DNA of 64,000 nucleotides from contig LUCM01008256.1 in NCBI GenBank assembly GCA_008360955.1, positions 310,001 to 374,000 of the forward strand. The letters are read 5' to 3'. This stretch comes from Fasciolopsis buskii (Eukaryota; Platyhelminthes; Trematoda; Plagiorchiida; Fasciolidae). Shown in pieces: positions 1 through 12,930 of the stretch. The notes beneath the pieces were generated by a model, which ran no database searches, was not told the origin of the DNA, and was given only the letters and a program-made list of their open reading frames with translations. The position numbers and the translations under genes were made by a program. Positions within the stretch are counted from its first letter, which is position 1. Each line of letters begins with the position of its first letter.

Positions 1-219
1 CCTTGAAACCAAACGTCCGCTGCCCCGCTTCTCATCCGACTCCCAGGCGATGCCCACAAATGCCACATCTTTCGAAGGCCACAACAGTCGAGATATAGAT
101 CCCACCAAGCACGACAGTGGCAACCACATCGTGTGTGCAACCCGAATACCGGCCCAAATAGCCGTGTGGATATCGAATACAAAAAGACAAGAATAAGGAG
201 ATGGAAAGAGAGCTGGGCG

Positions 220-257
220 GAGAGAGAGAGAGAGAGAGAGGAAGAGAGAGGAGAGAG
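220..257 (+). repeat. (GA)n microsatellite
   Basis: A near-pure GA dinucleotide run, slightly interrupted after position 240. Confidence 0.9.
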
Positions 258-682
258 CGGCGATAAGAAGAAAACAATAATTGTCTCTAAATTATTCGTC
301 ACGTCCGAAGCCGCAAAATAACCATATCCACTACCCACTGCTGGACCTGCATCCAGTCCAACTCAATCGCCCAAATCTATAACCTAACAAGCACATACAC
401 ACATACACAAACGCAAAATAAAACAGACCCCATCTGTGTCAGTTGGTGTTGCACAAATCAACCACATCAGATGCAATCGGTGGTTTCTAGAGTGCATCAT
501 TCACAGACAGGGAAACTAACAATCTGACAACAAGCGACAAAATCCATCTACCATCCCAAACACAACATCTACTCGCCAAACTGCTCATCTTGCAGCTGAT
601 CACTTCGTTCTAGCAAAATCGAAAGCACTGTACCAATAGTCCAAATCCATGGGGGGAAAACAACAGACAACAGTAACACAAA

Positions 683-727
683 CTCATCATCATCATCATC
701 ATCAACAACAACAACAACAACAACAAA
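683..727 (+). repeat. compound (TCA)n-(CAA)n microsatellite
   Basis: A TCA/CAT trinucleotide run changes directly into a CAA run near position 703. Confidence 0.9.
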
Positions 728-860
728 AAGAACAATAACAAGAACGGGGCAACAACGAAATGAATATCCGACGGACAACAATATCACCAACAGTCAGAAA
801 CGAGAGCAAGAACAACACTATCACGACCAGCGCGACCAAACAACCCACATTCTCGTTCTC

Positions 861-912
861 ATCCCAATCCCAATCACAATCACAATCACAATCCCGATCA
901 CCATCACGATCT
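861..912 (+). repeat. imperfect CAATCC/CAATCA hexamer repeat
   Basis: Tandem six-base units, about eight copies with substitutions. One frame reads as Ser-Gln/Ser-Arg pairs, which follows from the repeat and is not evidence of a gene. Confidence 0.85.
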
Positions 913-2449
913 AAAATGACTGATTTGACAAACACAACGGCATCAATCAATTCTGTGTCCCTACAGTGCCCCCATATACAAAGCTAGCATAAATGCAGAC
1001 AACAAGTGATCCGGGCAGAACTAACCAGCATTATGCATATACATACACAAACAAAAATCACACGTTCCAATACAATGGAAACTGCTTACATAGAAAACAA
1101 TAAATCTGTTCTCACGCGTTATGCAACGTTTACTTCTACCCTCAACATATCAGTCTCCGTATTTCTCCATCTACAGTTCTGTTCTCTGCATTAGGTCAGC
1201 AGCTCAGAACAAGCTGACTACAGTAGCTGTCAAAACGTCTACAGTAATGCTCCATAGTAATCACCAACTGCTTGAACCTGAATAACTTTGCTTCATAGTG
1301 GCAACCTGGTCCCGGTACTACCACATAAGTTCTTTGTTATTAACCTACTCTAGGTCGGATGAGGTCACTATTTCTCCACCGCTCATTAATCGCCATAACC
1401 CAAAACTGCCACCCACGGCAGACTGCGTCCCTTTTTCATGTTTCCGATCCCGCACCCAGGCTATACGCGCTGTTACCAGGTTCGCTGCCGTAAGGGTTAC
1501 TCCAAATCTACTAGCTTCTCTCTCCTTCTGGGACGCTGCTAGCCAGACCGGGCGCTCGATTACTGATCCGTTTAACAGAAACCACGTCACTGATCACCTT
1601 GGACACTCCTACACAGATTGATCTTCATTACTTGTCAAAAACAGTTGCTACTGCCGCTGGAATGCCTTTTGCGCCCCTTCGAACGCTCCACACGTACTGC
1701 CGTCTAAAGTCAAAAACTGCGACAACAGAATGACAGCATAGCGGATATCCATGACTTCTGACGCAAACGTTTCCTCCAATACACATCAGTTCAGTTTGCC
1801 ATCAGCCGCATAGGAATGTAACCAGCAGTCCGGAAAATTTCATATTCTTTCGCCAAAACTTTTCATAAAATCTCCTTCTCCGTATAGTTTGCATAATTGG
1901 TGATATTTCTCCGCCATCCTCAGCATTTTATTTGCACTTTATTGCTGTTAAATGCAAACCCCTTATTCAATCTGCATGGAGTTTCTCTTGGTTTTGACTA
2001 ATTTTCATCCAATTATAATATCCCTACTGAACTTCGCCTGTTCAGCCTGACATTTCTGTCCATCACGCAAAGAATTTGAATTTTCCATTTCCGGCCATAT
2101 CTCGACATCCGCCATCGCGCTGCTCTCAGGCGTTGAACCAGCGACATGCACATTTAGAGCAAGCTAACACGAATGACTTGCACTGCGTTGCTCGAGAACA
2201 ACTCCAAAAAACGTACATTCCTGAAAATCAGTTTGTGTAGTTTTACGTTTTGTCTCGCAAAGTTGTGCACTGCGTATAGCTTTGAAGGTTCTGATCGCGC
2301 CGACCGAGTAATCCAAGGCAGCGTATATCGCCATATACATTCAAATTTCCATTTTACACGTTTCTTCGGCATCAACTATGTAAACATTTAATCTTGCTTG
2401 CGAATGCCTCTCGCAAAGCGAGAAATACACTAAATTATTATTTTGGAGA

Positions 2450-4330
2450 AGCTCTGGTCTACGAGACCAATGTACATTCGATGGGGGTCAGTTATATCTC
2501 ATCTTGTGTGAGCTGCCACCGATTCTGTTACTTCGGATTGCTAGGATCGGACACCACTGAAATGAGTCGCGGACTGCAACTATGTCGGATGCTAATATAC
2601 CAGTTGCCACGGGAAGTCTCAAAGAGGTGGGAGGGGAAAAGCAAGAGAATGTTATGATCAGTAATTTGTGTTTGAACAACAACATAGCAGCTTGCGCCGC
2701 ACAGTATTTTTAATGAGCATGTGTGATTAATTAAGAAAGGAAAACGAGGCAGTTGTTCCAAACGTAAGCATACGTGCCAAGTGTGCGTTGGGAGGACGGG
2801 GAAAGTTTGAAAGCTAGCGGTGGGTAATAGACCAAAGGTGATTAGTGTGATACACTATCTTTTCGGATCTTCCCACAAAGGAGCTGGATGCTCATCTATC
2901 AAATAATGGCGGTGTGGGATTCCCCTTTTGCTGGATCAGATCTGGGCTCAAGGCACGCATATCAGTTGTAGACGGTGGCCCATCCCTTCGCAGACTGCGC
3001 TAGCTTTTCTTGCTGGGCCCAAGCTGATCTCGGCAGAATCCATTTTCCCTAACGTAGTAATGGTTGATCCAATATAAGTGCTTTCCACAGTTCCTCCGCC
3101 TGACCTTAATATTCCGCGTTATGTATGCATTCCTTAGCAGCTGCTGGGGTTTTCCATCGCCCTTGGGGATGCTGAACTAAACATGCCGCGTTCGTTCCAT
3201 TATTTTGCTCGTATGGGTTAAAGAAAGCACACGGCGAATGGTGGCTCAGGCCGTCAAGCACAGCCCTGTACGTATGGTTCCGTCATCGTCAGCGCCGCAA
3301 CTTTCTTTTGTTATCGAATGCCACTCGAAACCTACTAATGGGGACTTGTTCAATGCATAAGTGAATCAGGTCGTCCGCGTGATGTGGACATTTTTTTACG
3401 AAACTAGGTTTGGTTCTCAGGGGACAAAGTCCACCGGATTCGAGTGGGCAGGCGATTAGAGATCAAGTGGATATGAAAGAAGGGTGAAAGAAACCTCGGA
3501 TATATCCGCCGATGAGATGTCTGCGGAGATCAAAACTGGTTCCGGTTATAGCCGGCGTAGGGACATGTTCCTTTGTGTCGTCATAGTAAGCAAAGGATAG
3601 GGGAATCTATGAAGAAAGTATCCAAGGGTGAGAAGAAAAACATAAAAGGAAATTTATTACGGTAATACCTGCCATAAAATACAGCAGCCTTCTGTTATCC
3701 CGGTCCCAAATTTTATATAGCCTTGTCAGCTGAGATCCACGTTTTTTAGGCTCTGTTGCAGTAATTGCTAAAATACTACACTAAATTCTTACGACTAAGT
3801 CTCTGAGACGTACGGTCGTATATACGAATAATTGCTGGTACACTCAGTAGTCTTGAGACTTCGTCTTTGAAAGCGATGTTAGACGGTGGGAGAAAACGTA
3901 ACGGTTGAGGCAATGAATTCCACAAGGAAGAATTTTTAACGATAAAAACGCTTGCTCTGATGACCGTTCTTGCTATATCGGTGGCGGCGGGACCACTGCT
4001 CCAAAGGGATTAGGGAGTTTGATTTCTAAACTGAGGGTCTGAAACGTAATTGTTACCGCTGAGTAGATTACTGAAGTACAATAAGTTTTCCTTTTCACAC
4101 TGGAGACACAAAGGTCCATGGTTCAACATTGTGCATCTTTTCGTATAACCTGGTTTTGACGAAATGCCTACTAACCGCTTTGGAAACGTGCGCTGAAAGC
4201 TTTCGGTCGTTAGTCTGTCGCAATGTCTCATGCTGGGGCTGATTAAGAAACAATACTTTGAAATGGGTGTCACCGATATTTTGAAGAGGTTTAGTTTACC
4301 CTCGTCTTACGTGAGGTCATATGTAGCAAA
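2450..4330 (-). mobile_element. LINE-A copy 1 (CR1/Jockey-like), C-terminus and long 3' region
   Basis: Read on the minus strand, 4290 to 3840 encodes the C-terminal end of a non-LTR retrotransposon polyprotein. It shows CDRLTTESFQR..., then YTKRC, and after a frame change the late motif LWNSLPQPLR. The same blocks (SDRITIKSIQRRF, YKERCLAL, LWNKLPISIR) occur on the + strand at 10.9-11.4 kb. Below 3840 about 1.4 kb of non-coding DNA also matches the 3' side of that + copy block by block (for instance 3540-3120 against 11870-12240, and 3125-2460 against 12225-12910). The reading frame is broken. The outer edges are approximate. Confidence 0.75.
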
Positions 4331-7300
4331 GCAGCTAAAGTAATTAGCGTTCACAACTTCAGTAAATGCGTATTCCGAAAGGTTAAAGCTGCAAGGCTGT
4401 TTTTCATAAAGCGAGCAGCTAAGATTGCACGTGGTGATCGTCACCTTGGGTTACTGCCGTGCATAGTTTGGTGATTTTGTCAGGCATTAATCCAGAATTG
4501 GATAGAAGTTCTTGGTAGCCACATTATGATCGATAAATGTAATTTTTTTCTATTTTTCTATGGATAGTGGGGGAAGGTACCACAAGGTGCTGTAACATAG
4601 TCTGCTAGAAGACAACAAAAGAACAGCAGAGGGCAAGAACAAAAGTAGAAAATCAGTCCCAAGTTGAGAAAATCCGGACACCTTGTTGTTTCCATACTGG
4701 AGAGCCTGGGTTAAGCCAGTTGAGCATGCAGCGGATCACTTACTAAACCACCCTAGGTTTTTGACGACCACTTAGGTTGACTGGAAAAAACCTGTATCTG
4801 AAAACTTAAATGTCCTGCTTGCGGTTGTCAACAAGTTTGATTTTGCCACCCTTTTGATGAACGCCATCTTCTTCCTGGCGTAGGTCTTGAAAGGTTTGCC
4901 TGTTTGAGCTCGACAGGTTTTGACCATCTATTCTCGTTGTACTTTAGTATTTGTTACACAACCGAGGTTCGTTTTATTTGACCGGTTCAATGACTGTTTA
5001 CTCTAGATCTGCAGAAAATTGCACCTTCCTGTTGATTTGCACTAGGATTTACAAATTGGCTACGTGTTTTTCGAATAATCGACATCGATATCTCGCAGTG
5101 AAGGTACCATTATGAGGGCTTTTGGCCCTTTAAGCACCTGCCGTACGCCGGAAAGAATCGCGAAAGGGTGTATCAGAGAGGTAGACGAAGACCAACAACT
5201 ACTAATCTCACTGAAAACGCCAGCTGCCAGCTCAAGACCCGAAAGGACGGTGAAGACTCAAGCTGTCATTTAGGGTTTAGAATATGTAACGAAATCTACT
5301 AAGGGGCGGAATATACAACTGACCAGCAGGTCTTGGCAGCCCATTGTCATACCTCGTCAGAGAGAACATGGCAAGCCACTATAACTAGTGACTGCACCAT
5401 GATGCTGGAAGGGTGGCCCTTAAGGGTAAAAGGCAGTCTTCTGCACGTTTACTTCTGCTGTCCGTTTTAGAAGAACGATAATCAACCAAATAGGCATTTC
5501 TGTCTGGGATACTATCAGCCGGTCATGTCTTTGATGTTATGATTGAAACCGTGATCACTTGTGTACGTCAACAAACGCACTGCAAGTATTTTTGCTATGG
5601 GGCCATCGTTAATTATTGAAGGCGATGCGATCATAAACAAGACGACGAAGAAGACTGGAATAAGCGTGGCCGCAGATTTTCTTTGCCTCTGGCAAAGGAT
5701 CAATGTGGTACAGTCAGGAAGGTAAGTATTTAGACGGCAATGTGCAGGATTTATGAGCTGGTGTGGGTTCCACACCGATTTTGGAAGAGTTCATAAGAAG
5801 CTAAGATGTGTCGTGTAATTTGAAAGCTGTCTTCATGGCTGTGATTATGGTGCGAATAAACAAAAACCGGGTAAGATGCAAGATTTTTGAAGCGTTTCAG
5901 TAAATCTGAAGTAGTTATTTATTGGAACTTGCTATTTTCAGGTTTTCGCGAGCTGTGGTATTTTCGTCGGGAAAGTAAGTCAATCGCCGCATGGTTGTTG
6001 TCGACCATGTGCTGCGTACCGGCTGGAGAAATTAGATACCATACTGAACATATCTGGCGGATATTTATTTAGCTGGATTACCTTGATTGTACTGATGCAG
6101 AGAGGTTCAGCTTCAAGAAGGTTGACAAGGTATCCTGATGGAGCTGAAGCTTGTAAGGTAGTGGAAAATGGCACCTTACTTCTCTTCGTGGGTTGTGGCA
6201 TAGCAGGGCTATATCTTACGTGGGCGGCGTCTAGTGAGAAAGATTGCATTGCTGTGGATTAGGGAGCATTCATCCGTGACGTCAGGTGCATCATTTGGCA
6301 ATTAAAACCTTCTGGATTGTGGTGGCAGTAGATGTGGCACGGTGGAGTATAGCGGTGAATTAGAATTGAATTTTTGGACTGCGCTGCCGGTGAAAATGCG
6401 ACGGGTGAATATTCGGCCCGGACCGACGAAGGCAAGCACGACTAAGGGGAGTCTGGATAAGGGCTTCTGGGAGGGATCTGTGATGTGTACAGATGTCAAA
6501 AGAAATAGATGTGTAATCGTGGAGCTATAAACCATGGACCGTATTACTACCAGTGCTTTTTGGGAAGCTCTTTGGCTCACTGCTCTGGCTAATGCAAGCT
6601 TATCTTAGATGGTCTGAAATGTTTGTTGGCTGCAGCCGGAGTGCAAAATGATAAACGCATGAAACACATTTCATGGGCTGGCATTACTATGCAGGACTGT
6701 TTGGCGTTAAGATGTCGCGATGTTATTGGAGAATTCATCGCACACAGCACTGTTTTGCATGCTAGTAAGTAGCTTCGCCACAAATTAGGTTCGAAACTAC
6801 AAACGAACTCAACATTTATGACGTTGGGCCCTTTTGCACGGCTTTTTCGATTTGCTTGGGATTCTAGCCACACCACAAGCAGTCGGGAGTAAGTTTCCGG
6901 TGCTACTCTTAGATACACAAGATACTGCAGACAACTTTACTGTATTAGCTTCCTCTTAATAAAAATTTTTCAGAGGGCGGCGAATCCGGTGAACGGCTGA
7001 CGATCTTCGGGCTGTATTTAAAGTAATTTTAGATAAAATGTAGATGAAAGTCTCGAGACGGGGCATCCCAGATTATCAGCTTCGTCTAGCGAATTAGGCG
7101 ACTTTCACCCAAACGTGCCTTTGGACTAGCCTCCGAAGTATGGCGAGGCACTGATTCATTATTCCTGGTTGATTTTTCACTTTGTAAGTTTTTCAATGTC
7201 AATTTTACTTACGGTGGTAATCATGTCGCGGGGGTCAGATTATTTTCTGCTGTACATTTAAATTTTCAAGGGAATACACAGGCGACCTGGGAAAACGTGG

Positions 7301-8990
7301 CTACATTTATTGTCGATAACACAGCAATGGGTTATAAAGTCCTGTCAGTATGTGATAGTTCCCGGGGACAGAAATTCCAATGAGTACAGTGAAGGCTGTA
7401 CATCCGGTAAGCTCCCTACCACATGGAACGGAATATTTTCTATGCTCGATCTATAAAAATGCTGGAACAACATAACAAAAGAACACTAGGTGTGGGTTTT
7501 CTTCTGGGGAATCCATCATCGAACTTCTTGATTACGAAGCAAGTAAGGGCTACAGGACCGTCTCTATTCCATCATCTTTCGGAGGTGAAAGATCACTTCG
7601 TTTTGCGTGCACACTGTTTATGTGGTTTCCACAAACCACCCTCATATGGTAAAGGATTTGGAGAAAAAGGACTCCGTGGCTGTGCGAAGCAAATGCCTTG
7701 GGGGTAAAACGAGATACCTAGGGTAAACACATGTCACGCATTGTTGCATTTGACTGTCCTCTCTTAAAGCGTATGTCCCCTAATGAACGGAGGAGAGAAT
7801 TAAGTCTCGGCACTATAGCGGAGGGCAATATGTGAAACTATGCGCCCTAAGCGCAAGAATGACGTCCCGAGCTTATGATACAAGTAGTGATCATGTGGCG
7901 ATCACTTACATTCCGACCTAAAGAAAGAAGTGTCCTTAAAGAACTACGCACGAACCTCGGGAAATCCAACGCAGTAAACCTGAAGGCCAACTCAGTCTTT
8001 CTTGTATGTTTTACCAGGGATGGTACGGAAATTACAGTACCTTGAAAAACAATCCCACGAAATCTTTACTATCCCCAGTGTGTATTTCTCTCACTCGAGG
8101 GGAACAGTGAAAACGTAAACCAGACTGGTAGAACCTTCAATAAGGAGGTCAGTGGAAAATAGACAGAAGCCGGGGAAACCAAAATCCTACCAGGCCAAAG
8201 GGCTCTCGAGACAAAACGTAAATGATAGAAACCAAGAAAAATAAATGCAAAAACTAATGAGGAGGAAGTCCAAGCAAAACAACCTTAACTGTCTTGTTTT
8301 GATGCACAATCAAAAGAGCAACTAAGAATGGTACATGTTCATGACCGCAATGGTAAAGTAAACGTCCTCCTTTAATTCTACGTAAGCGGGCACCCGTAGG
8401 ATGGGCATCAGCAAGTACCAATTGACAATCCACTTGCTGCTACCGGCAACAACCAACCGCAAGTTGCGACTGAGGACACGCAACAGGTAATAGAGAAGAT
8501 AGCTCCAAACAAGTGAGAGGAGCCGGATAGGGTCACCCAATTAACCTATCTTGTGACCACTCAGCGGAGTGAAACTATATGCGATACTTCTCAACCCCCG
8601 CGATCCGGGACAAACTGCCACTTTATTGCAAGGTAACAGCTACGATAGCTATCTAAGAGGGAGGTCCGCGTACGAAGGTAGAAAATTAATAACCCGTGTG
8701 CCTGACCTGCGTCCTTTGTAAGTGCACTGACAGACCAGTGAGGAATCAGACGGATAGGTATCTCATGAAATATTCGCTTCTGTATGGAGCGCATCAGAAA
8801 CTCGCCGGAAGGAGATGGTGTCTCTCGAGACTCCTAGGGTCTCCAGGTGGGTTCGGCACGAGTCTTGATAGGGGGAACGTGCTAGAAGTGTGTTGCAAGG
8901 CACATGGTTTGGCGAAACACCAGCCATTATTGCATATAGTCCAGTGTTTTGGAATCAGAGTTTCGGTATTAAATTGGGTCTCGGCTTTTT
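4330..8990. other. unrecognised sequence
   Basis: I find no supported gene, RNA or element in this stretch. Open frames of up to about 109 codons (for example 6589-6918 minus and 7423-7707 plus) have no motif I recognise and no convincing splice context. Its position between LINE remains suggests more decayed element sequence, but I cannot show that. Confidence 0.5.
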
Positions 8991-9585
8991 AGACGAATAG
9001 ATCCTTCTATGACAGGGTGGGGCTAAAGTTCATGGGGACTAGAGGTTATACGTGGGTTAGCAAAAGGGTCAAACTTTGAACTATTGTTAATAAGTTCCCT
9101 ACACAAACAGCCTAATGGCAAATTTGGGGCCACCATGTTTCACCTTTCAGGAAGATGTCAAGGTGGTGGGTGCATGCAATCATAAAGCTTTCCTACTTGA
9201 CTCCAAAATTTTTGACTGGACTGGGGAATAGAAAATGCTAATAAACGAAAGCAATCGACAGTTGCCAGTCAATGCTTTAGAACGGCTGGCTGTACTGTAT
9301 AAAAAAGAACATAGAGTTGGTGGGATCAAACGCACTAGGGATCTGGAGGATAGTCATGAATGCCGACTACAAGTTGGTCGGATGGTGAGATGCGGCTGCT
9401 GGAAAGGCAAGGATGACCTCTTCAGGGTACTGCCCGTGGTATCCTTTCGGAAACCGGAGGCATTCATCCTTCTGTACAAGGCGATCATTGAGCGACACCT
9501 AGAGCATTGCATATAGGCATGGGCATCATCCCTTAGCCTGCCTTTGGCATGATCAACGGCTAGCCACTAGAATGACTGAGGGACA
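8990..9585 (+). mobile_element. CR1/Jockey-like LINE remnant, C-terminal part of RT
   Basis: The + frame at 9235-9516 reads LPVNALERLAVLYKKEHRVG and ends with FILLYKAIIERHLEHCI, followed after a stop by AWASS. This is the post-RT segment of flatworm LINEs, in which a 'V..L.DLGVL' block precedes 'LEYCVQAW'. No complete RT core is visible upstream. The element is defective and both borders are uncertain. Confidence 0.6.
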
Positions 9586-9992
9586 GGAAGTCAAGTTGTA
9601 TGCATAATGGCTGGGACACCCAAACCTGCACTCAGTGATGAAACATATATTCGGGGGTAATGTGATGAAAACGTTAAATATCCTGAGGGGTTTGATGGGG
9701 ATAGATCCTCGCGAAATGTTTGTTGCGCTACCGGTGATAGAACGTCAAGCAGCAGTGCCAATCTGTGGCAGCTAAGCTCAAAAATAAATGCGCGTGCATA
9801 CTTTTCCGCAATAGAATGGTCGGGGTTTTGGGACAGAATATGCACACAGCTTGAAATTTTCTGGAGTGTAAATGCATTTGAAACATCACTTAAATTGAGA
9901 TACGAAGTAGTCCCAATATTACTGAGTCAGTGTGCAGAGGACTGCAAAGCAGACCTAGTAAAGAGTACATTTTTCAGTCCGATATCAAGAAT

Positions 9993-10001
9993 NNNNNNNN
10001 N
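9993..10001. other. assembly gap of nine N
   Basis: Nine undetermined bases. Any frame drawn across this point is not evidence for a gene. Confidence 0.99.
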
Positions 10002-10379
10002 AATTGAACCCAAACACAATGCGTTCTTTCGCCTAAATGATGAAAAGGGATCTGCGACTTTCTCATTTAAGCAGATAGGGTGATTATGTAGTTAAATTTT
10101 TTGAGTTCTCCGTGAGAAACAGTGCTTTTATTGATGAAATCAAGTAATCTTATTCTTTCTATTAAATCCATCTTGCCTAGGATAGTGCGAGATCTCCACT
10201 TTCAAGGACAGTTTTTCCGGCGATACTTTTATCCGTTTTTTCATAAAGCACCCTTCACATTTTGTCTGATGTTTCCAGCGAACCGGTTTAGCGCTTACAC
10301 TTGGGGAACTTCTGGTTTTATGATGCCTGCCATCAATGGTGCGCTTATCGTATCCCTATCTCAGTGATGGCCGCAGAAA

Positions 10380-12930
10380 ATATGGTGTGCGAAGCCTTGA
10401 AATGGTTGACCCACTGACAGTGCTCGTACATACCAGGCGATGTTTACCCCGCTGCTGTCAAAACAGTTGTTCTTGCTGGGTAAGTCACCAGCGCAGGGAG
10501 GCCGCTCTAGTCGCATTCATAGATGTACGGAACCAAGGATACGAAACCGATTGTCTAGATGTCAGTGCCTAAGGTAGACCACTTTAGGTTGCAGCTAGCT
10601 TCCTATGGAAAGCGAGTGGAAAATGGGCGCCAACAAAACTGCTCACCCAAAGCTGCCTTCACCCGTTTTGGGCCAGCGGAATAAAAATTAGGGCGACGCA
10701 ACAAGCGGGACAGAAGACCAAACCCGAAATGCTGGTGGCCACATCAAATGACGACCGCGTGAAATTTGCTTCCGTAGTGAATCAGGTCAGTAGTATTCAG
10801 CTTCCACTTCCAGGGCAGTAAGTTGCCAATTCTGAAAGAAAAAAAGCCGCTTCACGGTAACCAAAGGCCAGGAAAGAACTGGATAGTGGGCGGATAACGC
10901 ATTTTATGGAAGAAGTGCCACTCCTTGAGTATGGCACTTTGATATACTCCAGTATGTCAAAGTCAGATAGGATCACCATCAAAAGTATTCAGAGACGCTT
11001 CACTAAGCAAGTGATAGGTTGGTCGACGACTCTGAATTACAAGGAACGCTGTCTAGCTCTCAAACTTGAGCCGCTTCGGTTACGGAGGCTGAAAATTAAC
11101 CTGGCGTTTCTATATGGCCTGGTGAATAGGCTTCCCTTCTCCACCGACCCACCCATATTCTCATCTGCCAGCCCCTACTTTCTCCGTCATAGGTCCCTAA
11201 CCATCCACACGGAAATCGCCAAATCCTCTTTAAGGTCGCATTTCTTTCTTGTTGTTTATGCCAAACTTTGGAACAAACTTCCCATTAGCATTCGGTGCAT
11301 ACAGAACCAATCTAGTTTTAAGGCTGCCTTAAACACTTACCTAGGTGTCACCCAGGTCCTTCAATTGACCAACACCCCTATCTCGGAAGAGCGTGCCTCT
11401 GAGTCAGCCATGGACTTCTAAATACATATCCCACCCTCCTGCTTTCCATAACACCCAATCTGAGGGCGCAAGAGAATCTAGTATACTAGCGTAATAAGGA
11501 CAACACCGCATATGCGACCCTTATCTCTCAGAGACTCGGGAGTGCGAAGTTTGGTTGGGATTATAACCGTCACTACATTAGAGTCTCCAAATCCTGGATC
11601 TCGGCCAACAACACTAAATAACATTAAGGTCCGTGATAGCAGAGGGATGCTGGATTCTATGACAGCTATAACTGCGATTAACCCTCCTTATATCGGTCTT
11701 CTCACCTCGGATTCCTTTAACCATAGATTTCTCTTCTCCCGATATGCTCTGCCAACATAAAGAATCCTCTTTATGCTGAGTATTGCCGGAGCTGGTTTCT
11801 CTCTTCGTTGACAATTCATCAGAGAACACATTCCAGGTTCCTTTTACTCCTCCTACCTACTCATTTTGCTTCCCAGTAACTTGCCAACGCTAACCAGGTA
11901 GACTCCTTTCCCTTAAGTACCCAGCCTAGTTTCGCTTATAAAAAAATCTGTCCACGTCACGCAGGCGATGTGATTCGCTTATGCAAAACACAGGTCAACA
12001 TTAGTAAGTTTCAAGCAGCACTCCTAAATGAAAACACGACAAGGCGTTGAGGATGACGGAGCCACAAGTATAGGTCTGCCTTCTACGGCATAAACTACCA
12101 TCCTCCGTGTGCTTGCTTATCCCCACTTTCGTTCCTTTAGTCCGTGGAAAAACCCAAATGACTGCGACAGGTTTGCTTCAGCATCTCCGAACGTGGGGAA
12201 AACAGACCACCCTCAGCAGTTGCGAAAAAAACAACGCGGAAAATTAAGGTCAGGCGGAGGAACTATGGAAAGTACTTATATGGGCTCAACCATTCCTGTT
12301 AGAAAAAAGAGAAAAAGTCTCCGCTGGATCAGATTGACTCCAGCAACCAAAGCACACTCGGGCTGCGAAGGAATGAGCCACCTTCTACAATGGATATGTA
12401 TGCCATCCGCCCAGACCTGACCCTGCAAAAGGGGAAACCCCACACCGCCCTTGTTCGGTAAATAAGTGTTCGGCTACTTTGTTGATCGGTCTGGGGAAGA
12501 AGCTCATCGGACTATCCACTTATGCTTCACCACCCACCCCTCCGCGTTTTAACATGCCCCTGTTCCCCCAACCGCACACCTGGTGCGCATGTTGACGTCC
12601 ATAACAACTGCCGTCGTTTTTTCTTAATTATTCATGCAAGCTTACTGAAACTACTGTGTGGTACAAGTTGCTATCGTCTTGTTTAAACACATTACCGATC
12701 CCGATATTCTCATGCTTCTCCCTTCTCTTCTTTCCAGGATTTATCGTATCAAATCCTGTCCTAGCATCCAGCCCACACTGTCATCCGCGAGCCATTCCGT
12801 TGTACCCTTTCTTGGCAACTAGAATTAGTAAACTTCGGCGAAAGATCACGTGATCAGTTATAACTGACTCCCCGTAGCATGTACACCGGGCCCGTAGCCC
12901 AGAAGAGTCTCAAAGGCAGAACAAATAGTG
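10380..12930 (+). mobile_element. LINE-A copy 2 (CR1/Jockey-like), RT C-terminus and 3' region
   Basis: The uninterrupted + frame at 10906-11421 (171 codons) is the C-terminal domain of a non-LTR retrotransposon polyprotein: VPLLEYGTLIYSS, SDRITIKSIQRRFTKQVIG, YKERCLALKLEPLRLRRLK, then LWNKLPISIRCIQ. Upstream, 10.4-10.9 kb looks like broken RT sequence of the same element, with stops. After the stop at 11421, about 1.5 kb matches the 3' side of the inverted copy at 2.45-3.84 kb. No catalytic RT box is intact, so the copy is dead. The 5' limit is a guess. Confidence 0.75.

Larger units (their letters stand above)
1..2450. other. low-complexity and unrecognised sequence
   Basis: No gene is supported. 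Short frames occur on both strands, but they are either low-complexity translations or carry no recognisable motif. A-rich and CA-rich DNA dominates the first 1.2 kb and contains three simple-sequence tracts, listed separately. The longest + frame (1298-1621) is not recognised. From about 2170 the DNA may be a weakly conserved extension of the LINE-A copy that follows. Confidence 0.6.

Noticed and set aside
760..987. 75-codon + frame with Ser-Gln and Ser-Arg pairs, considered as an RS-domain exon
   Set aside because: The pairs come from a hexamer microsatellite. No flanking homology was recognised.
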